Shown here: positions 57,841-64,000 of the stretch, one piece after another
Layout of the letters: each line of letters begins with the position of its first letter
How positions within the stretch are numbered: the stretch's first letter is position 1
Assembly (NCBI GenBank): GCA_963383645.1
Contig: OY726565.1
Location: 34,825,529-34,889,528 of the forward strand
Length of the DNA stretch: 64,000 nucleotides
Origin: Muscardinus avellanarius
Taxonomy: Eukaryota; Chordata; Mammalia; Rodentia; Gliridae
Direction: 5' to 3'
Notes under the pieces: model-generated
Told to the model about the DNA's origin: nothing
Seen by the model: the letters and a program-made list of their open reading frames with translations, nothing else
Database searches by the model: none
Translations under genes and position numbers: made by a program

Positions 57841-58066
57841 TGACTGGGGGTATGGCTTTGAAGGTTCCATTCCCAGTACTGAAAAAAAAGAAGAGAAAAG
57901 AAAAGAAAAGAAAAGAAAAGAAAAGAAAAGAAAAGAATTAGAGCTGGGTGTGTGGTACATTTTTGTAATCCCAGCATTTGGGAGGCAGAAACAGGAAGAT
58001 CGAGGTTCAAAGGTAGCCTCAACTACTACTTAGGGAGACCCTTTGCAACTCAGTAAGACCTTGCAA
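57841..58066 (+). repeat. SINE pieces split by (AAAAG)n
   Basis: ID half 57841-57886, an AAAAG repeat of about 10 units at 57888-57937, then a B1-like half 57943-58066 (GCTGGGTGTGTGGTACATTT). Confidence 0.82.
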
Positions 58067-58349
58067 TACTAGGAGTGGAACCCAGGGCATTCTACCTCCA
58101 AGCTCTACCTCCAGCCCCATTTTTCATTCTTTTATTTATTTACTTATTTTTTTGGTAATGGGGATGGAACCCAGGGGCATTCTACCTCCAAGCTATACTC
58201 CCAGAACTATTTTTTATTCATTATAAAACAGGGTCTCACTGAGTTGCAAAGAGCCTCACTAAGTAGCTGAGGCTGGCCATGAGCCATGATCCTCCAGTCT
58301 CAGCCTCCAGAATTCTGGGAATACAAGCATGCGCCACCATGCTGGGCTT
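58067..58349 (-). repeat. ID half plus B1-ID SINE
   Basis: 58067-58134 is a lone ID half reversed (GGAACCCAGGGCATTCTACC). 58149-58349 is a full copy (GGTAATGGGGATGGAACCC to GCGCCACCATGCTGGGC). Confidence 0.83.
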
Positions 58350-58385
58350 CCTTCCTTTCCCTCTTTCTCTCTTTCTCTCTTTCTC

Positions 58386-58425
<40 letters not shown>

Positions 58426-58426
58426 T

Positions 58427-58482
<56 letters not shown>

Positions 58483-58516
58483 TCCTTCTTTCCTTCTTTC
58501 CTTCTTTCTTTCTTTT
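58350..58516 (+). repeat. (TTTC)n microsatellite
   Basis: About 165 bp of TTTC with TCTC variants at the start and TTCC near the end. Frames read Leu/Ser/Phe or Lys/Glu/Arg low complexity and are not genes. Confidence 0.97.
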
Positions 58517-58518
58517 CT

Positions 58519-58735
58519 TTTTCTGTGGAACCAGGGATGGAAACCAGGGGCCGTCTACCTCCAAGCTTTAGCCTCAGCCTTATTTTTTTTTTTTATTCTT
58601 TATTTTGAAACAGGGTCTCAATGAGTTGCAAAGTGCCTCACCAAGTAACTGAGTGAGTGCTGGCCACGAACCCAGATCCTCCTGTTTCAGCCTCCCAAAT
58701 GCTGGGATCACAAGCATATGCCACCATGCCCGGCT
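58519..58735 (-). repeat. B1-ID SINE
   Basis: TTTCTGTGGAACCAGGGATG through GCCACCATGCCCGGC. Confidence 0.85.
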
Positions 58736-58744
58736 TATTCTATT

Positions 58745-59030
58745 TTTTTAAAATTTTTTTATTGGTGCATTATATTCATACATCATATTGGAGTAAAAAA
58801 CTTGTGTGGACATACATGTACACATCACTGATTTAACCCCTACCCAATTCCCACCACATTCCCTCCCCATCCTCCCTTCCCTTGCTTGGTTTAGTGGTTG
58901 ACTTCCATATGTTTAAGTACATTGTGTGTTTTAGAGAATTTCCTTCTTCCTCCCATCCCCTCATTTAGGTTGTCTTGTCTGCTCCTCTATAGGATTTCCT
59001 TTTTCATCTAAGTTACATAGAGGCCCTTTT
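58745..59030 (-). mobile_element. L1-type 3' end, same family as composite tail
   Basis: TTTTTTATTGGTGCATTATA, CCTCCCCATCCTCCCTTCC, GGTTTAGTGGTTGACTTCC and GTCTGCTCCTCTATAGGATT correspond block for block to 12010-12300, which is longer shared sequence than a bare L1 terminus. Confidence 0.82.
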
Positions 59031-59044
59031 AAAATAAACTTTTA

Positions 59045-60765
59045 TTGAGGCCCTTTTTACAATAACTTTTATTGGTGCATTATAGTCTCACCTCAGTCAT
59101 ACTGACATATGTGCACACAGTACTTTGTGATCTTTCCCTTGGCTCCCACTCCACTCCCCTTCTTCCCCATACATGGTATTAAGATTAGCATTAGTATTCT
59201 CACATATGTACAGAATGTCAATGAAAGTGATTTCTTCATTGATTCCCCCACCCCCGCTTTCATTATGCTACCCTCCTGGCTCCACTAAGGTTTCTTCTCC
59301 TCCATATCTAAAATCACTGGTATCCCAGTTACTCCCTAGCTTCCCCATATGAGGGAGCATATAGAACACTTCACTTTCTGTGACTAGCTAAAATCACCTA
59401 GCATGATGTTCTCCAGGTCCATCCATTTTTCTGAAAATGACATTATTTTGTTCTTCTTGACTGCTGAGTAACATTTCATTGTGTATATATCCCATAACTT
59501 TGCAATCCATTTATCTATTAATGGATAGATTTATTATTTCCATAATTTGACTCTTTTGAATTGTGCTGTTATAAACATGGATATACATGTATTATTATGA
59601 TTTTTCTGATTTTAGCCCTTCTGGAAAGATAATCAGAAATGGTATAGCCGGATCATATATGGTGGATTCATTCCCGAATCTCTACACTGATCTCTATAGC
59701 AATTATATGAATTTGCAATCCCAACAGTGTAGAAGAGTTCCTTTTTCTCCACCTCCTCATCGGCATTTGTTGTTGCTTAACTTCTTGATGATTGCCATTA
59801 TGATAGGGGTTAGACGGAATCTCAGAGTAGTTTTAATCTGTATCTTCCTGATTACTAATGGTGTTGAATATTTCATGTATTCTCTTGGACATTTGTATCT
59901 CTTCTTTTGTGAAGTGTCTATTAAGTTTAGTTGCCCATTTTTTGACTGGGTTATTTGTTATTTTTAGTGTCAAGTTTTTTAAGTACTTTGGTATATTCTA
60001 GATATTAGTCCTCTATCAGAGGGATAGCTCGCAAAGATCTTCTTCCACTCTGTAAGTTATTTCTTTAGACTTTTGATGGTTTCCTTTGATGACCAGAAGA
60101 TTTTTAGTTTAATGCCATCCCATTAATTATTGATTATTGTTTTAATTTCCTGAGATTTGGGGGTCTTATTTAGGTAGTTTTTTTGTTTTTTGTTTTTTTT
60201 GGTTGTACTGGGGTTACTGGAAGCCCTTCTACCTCCGGGGTACACTCCCAGACATATTTTATACTTTTTATAGTTTTGGAAACAGAGTCTCTTAAGCCAG
60301 CGTGGCTGGTTTCAAACCTGCGGGATCCTCGTGCCTCTGCCTTTGAAGCGTGAGGATTACAAGCGTGCGCCACCAGACCCAGCATATTTAGGAAGTTTTT
60401 ACCTCTGCCTACTTGTTGAAATGTTGAATCTATGGCCTCCTCTAATAATTTTAACATTTCTGGTCTAATTTCCAGGTCTTTGATCCATCTCGAGTTGACT
60501 CTTGTGTAGGGTGAGATGTTAGGGTTTAATTAAAATTTTCTACAAATTGGTAATCAGTTTCCCCAACACTATTTGTTGAAAAGGCTATCTTTCCTCCAAT
60601 GTATGTGTTCGGTACATTTGTCGAAAATCAATTGGTTATAGGTATTTGGAGTTGTTTCTGCATCTCCTATTCTATTCTATTCTATTCCATTGATTTTAGG
60701 TGTCTGTTTTTGTGCTAATATCATGGAGTTTTTTATTGCTATAGCTCTGAATTATAAATATTTAT
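59045..60765 (-). mobile_element. 5'-truncated L1 (ORF2 C-terminal half and 3' UTR)
   Basis: 3' end at about 59060 (CTTTTATTGGTGCATTATAG). ORF2 landmarks: TTGTTCTTCTTGACTGCTGA, GTGCTGTTATAAACATGG, CTTTTGTGAAGTGTCTATTA, TTGAAAAGGCTATCTTTCC. Split by a SINE at 60181-60384. Same layout as the L1 at 1535-3298. Stops throughout. Confidence 0.9.
60181..60384 (-). repeat. B1-ID SINE, young subfamily, inside L1
   Basis: T-rich tail, GGTTGTACTGGGGTTACTGG through GCGCCACCAGACCCAGC. Flanks TATTTAGGTAGTTTTT / TATTTAGGAAGTTTTT. Confidence 0.94.
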
Positions 60766-61511
60766 GTAGACCCTGATAATTTGACTGAAATAGCTTTTAT
60801 TTATTCCTTCATTTTAAAGTCATTCCTTTCTCCACATTTTCACATCATATTTTTGGTAAGGAAGTCACAATGCACAGCCTATACTATGTAATGAGGAATT
60901 ATGCTTCTCTTCCTTAAAACAGAATAACTGCATAGACTTATTTAGAATTATTCTGCAAAGAGGTTTGTCTCTTTCTCTTGTTTATTTAATCGCTTATTTA
61001 TATCACTAAGGACTTAGAGTACTTATTTTTTATTTATACTTATTTATATTTTATTACTTTTATTTTTATTTATTTTATTTTGGGTTACAATCAAATGGTG
61101 CTCTATAGTTCAACTTGTTCCAGGTTTGCCCATGGGAAATACTTTCATTGGCTCTGTGCTACATTCCTATCAATGTCTGTCCCTCTCCCCCAGTACTTCT
61201 TTACTTTCTGTCATCATGAGAGCTTACCTTGTATATTTTCTGCTCCTGTCCTAAAATTGGCCCTTTTGAACTCTTATTGATTTTATTTAAAAAGGCATTA
61301 GAAACCATGATTTGGGGTTTAGATGTTCTCATTGCTACTTCACATCATTGCTTCTAGGTCTTCTGAGTTGGCAGAGTATAGAAATGTTTGTATATAAGCT
61401 GATTCATGTAGACACACTCATATCTATTTCTGTAGATATATGTGCATTTTCATATATAATCATGTATACCTAGCCTGAACTAAACATAAGTTTTTATTGA
61501 TGTTTTGTATA

Positions 61512-61513
<2 letters not shown>
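60766..61513. other. AT-rich single-copy DNA
   Basis: TTTATTTA-rich stretch at 61027-61080. No gene recognised. Confidence 0.5.

Positions 61514-61556
<43 letters not shown>
61514..61556 (+). repeat. (GT)n microsatellite
   Basis: About 21 GT units. Confidence 0.97.
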
Positions 61557-61558
<2 letters not shown>

Positions 61559-61792
61559 GTATGGGACTTCCTTGAATAAAAAAGCCAACTGTAAGACCTG
61601 TGTATGTGGTCAGGCTATGTGGACTGCTAAGGTTAATTTAGAGCATGGAGTCAAGGAGAAGAAAGAAGACTACATGCCTCTGGTCACTCTCCACATCCCC
61701 ATATTCTGCAATGTAAAATCATCTTGGCAATGGCAAAACCAGGATCTTATTGTGCTAACTCTAGCTGGAAGTTTACTGGGATTAGTTCAGTT

Positions 61793-61831
<39 letters not shown>

Positions 61832-62013
61832 GGTGGTACTGGGGTTCCTGGAAACCCTTCTACCTCCAGGCTACACTCCCAGACCTATTTCATATTTTTT
61901 TAAATTTGGAAACAGGGTCTCTTAAGCCAGCAAGACTGGCTCTGAACCCGCGTGATCCTCCTGTCTCCGCCTCCCAAGCGCGGGGATTACAAGCGTTTGC
62001 CACCACGCCCAGA
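61793..62013 (-). repeat. B1-ID SINE, young subfamily, with (TTTA)n tail
   Basis: TTTA repeat 61793-61832, GTGGTACTGGGGTTCCTGG through GCCACCACGCCCAG. Flanks share TTAGTTCAGTTTTA (about 61783 and 62016). Confidence 0.95.
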
Positions 62014-62029
62014 ATTTAGTTCAGTTTTA

Positions 62030-63079
62030 AACAGGACATTTTCTATCTTCAATAACCTGATGATAGAAAAATGTGAGTGGCTGAAATACAAAGGTTTCTT
62101 TGAATAGTTCATGAATTGCTTTCCTCTGCGTCTTCCTTGTCTCATAATTTGTATTTCCATACCTTCTGGCTGGGTGCTATGCCCATATCTCAGAGATTTG
62201 CTGCAAAGATTAAGAAGTATGATACATGGATCATGTTGTTTGGTCCTCAGTAAGTAGTCAACTCTGGGGGATTTTAATTAGATGTAAGATATGCCACATG
62301 CAAGGAAAGGGAAACTAGGGGGCAACTCTTGAAGGGAGGTGTATCGAATGATTTATAGACATTGAAAAAAATCATCATATTATTTCTAACAGCCCTTTAG
62401 AATAATTTCTTAGTATTTTTATTTTGCATGATTGTATGATCTACCAATCAGGGAAGATCCCCCCATCTTCTTCTCATCTTTCATTTCTTTGTCTTATTAT
62501 GCAGCCATGGACCTCCAATTCAAGTCTTTAAAAACATGTTGAAAATAATTTGTGAAACTGTAAACTTTCAAAATTTGCAATTTTTTAAAGCCAAAAGAAA
62601 TGTTATATATTTTGACTATACCGGATTTTATTTTTCTTTCCTGGGACATTTACATTGCTTTATGATTAAAATAATTATTAAAAAAGGTTTCTAAACCAGT
62701 TGTTTAAGATAATTTTTCACTTTAATAATAAATTTATTATTTCACAATATAATCTTTCTCTAATTCATTCATTTAAGAATCCATTTTACAATTCTTTTTT
62801 AAAATCTTTTTTGTGTCAGGAACAATACAGGTGCTGGGGATATAGTGCAACCAATACCAAGAATATATATTTTCATAAAATTTAAAATCCATTCCAGGAA
62901 ACAGATATTAATCAAATAATTAAAAACACAATAGTAATCATTGGTATAGAAAATTATGTGCTGTGAGAGAGACTCAAAGCCTTAGAAAGGAGTGTCTAAA
63001 ATATACTTCTAATTTTATGTCTCTTGGTCAGCCAGTAGCACTTTGAGGAAGAAGTCAATGCTAGAGAATAGGAGGTTTA
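62030..63079. other. AT-rich single-copy DNA
   Basis: 1.0 kb; nothing recognised. Confidence 0.5.
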
Positions 63080-63312
63080 TTTATTTTATTTGATTCTGGG
63101 GATTTGATCTAGGAATGTTTACCTTTGAACTACATCCCCAGGCACCCCCACACACACCTTTTTTTTTTTTCTTTCTTTTTGTTTAGAAACAGGTTCTTGC
63201 TAGGTTAGTGAGAGTCTTGCTACTTGCCAAGGCTGTTCTTGAATCTGTGATCCTCTTTTCTCACCCTCCCAAGTACCTGGGTTATAAGTATGCGCCACTG
63301 TGCCCTGCTCAG
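63080..63312 (-). repeat. Diverged B1-ID SINE
   Basis: GATTCTGGGGATTTGATCTA, CTACATCCCCAGGC, then a B1 half ending TATGCGCCACTGTGCCC. Confidence 0.8.
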
Positions 63313-64000
63313 TGAGGTGTATTTTAAATGATTAAAAGTCTATAATTGATATTACTTAATATTTTCCATTATTCTTTTCTAATAATAAAGTGTGATAGGT
63401 AGTATCCTAATTAATACTCAATTTTATCCATATATTTCTTATTTATATTTTCTTCCAATTTAAAGCATTTTTTTCCTGAAGCACAACATAAAATGAATTT
63501 TATCGACTCCCAGGTGACCAATACACAATCAGGGATTTATCTCTTATTTATTTTGTAGTTCTCTTAATACAGGAATTTTAATTTCATAATTGACAAGTGT
63601 GATTCATTTTCAAAAATAACCAGCAGATTGTTAAAGGGGAGAACACAATCTTGGTTAATAAACTGGAAAATAGAGGCTTCTAGACAATAAAGTTATTTAA
63701 AAGGGTTGAGATGTAGATTTGATTATTTCTGTCTTCATCATGTTTTACCCAAAGCACAAGACACAGCTATTTCTAAACAAATTGATCTGAATTTACCCTA
63801 AGTTTTAAATTTTAACAAGTATTAACATAATTGACTTTATAGGGTACTTGAATCTCTACAGTTAATGTTATTTAGACTGAAAAAAATTCAAAGGATTTTG
63901 GCATGTGGGGGAATAAGCATTTTTAATGTAGAAGCATCCTCCTTAGTTGTGAAGAAATTTTGTGAAGACAAAGCATTATTGAATTGAAGTGGACTTAAAT
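63313..64000. other. AT-rich single-copy DNA to window end
   Basis: Nothing recognised. Confidence 0.5.

Noticed and set aside
58259..58624. Frames of 101-112 codons, Lys/Glu- or Phe/Leu/Ser-rich
   Set aside because: Products of the (TTTC)n array plus SINE sequence.

Overview
This is nuclear DNA of a mammal, almost certainly a rodent. The strongest clue is about 40 copies of a dimeric SINE: a B1-like (7SL-derived) left half with the GGTTCGAA B box, fused to an ID-like (tRNA-derived) right half that ends CCAGTACCACC plus an A-rich tail. This B1-ID layout is known from squirrel-related rodents (Sciuromorpha: squirrels, dormice, mountain beaver), so I infer a sciuromorph; the species cannot be fixed from this window. 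I found no host protein-coding gene, no spliced-gene signature and no RNA gene. Nearly all long open frames come from retroelements, microsatellites or a VNTR.

Layout. 1-3700: LINE-1 (L1) fragments broken up by SINEs, and a 180-bp TA-rich satellite. 3762-11411: one gammaretrovirus-like provirus on the minus strand (LTR, tRNA-Pro-like primer site, 5'-deleted gag, gag-pol UAG, pro-pol, env, polypurine tract, LTR), heavily mutated and hit by four SINEs. 11999-15429: a 3.4-kb composite retrotransposon with 11-bp target duplications. It has its own 5' domain, an array of about 170-bp units inside a long direct repeat, about 22 copies of a 50-bp VNTR and an L1-type 3' tail. Its architecture resembles primate SVA, although the sequence parts are different. 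15.5-32 kb: SINEs plus two solo LTRs with exact duplications (18560-19067, 4-bp AAAT; 30775-31254, 6-bp TCTAAT). 32.4-38.4 kb: a 5'-truncated L1, an old L1 piece, and the 5' half of another L1 with tandem promoter-like monomers and an in-frame duplication in ORF1. 38.4-58 kb: mostly AT-rich single-copy intergenic or intronic DNA with scattered SINEs and two ancient MaLR-type LTRs. 58-60.8 kb: a SINE/(TTTC)n cluster and another L1. 60.8-64 kb: AT-rich DNA with SINEs.

Nothing here works as an operon or pathway. The pieces are linked by transposition: L1s would have supplied the machinery for the SINEs and the composite element (TSDs, A-rich tails), and the two solo LTRs mark past proviruses removed by LTR-LTR recombination. 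All identifications are by eye; boundaries marked approximate could move by 5-20 bp.
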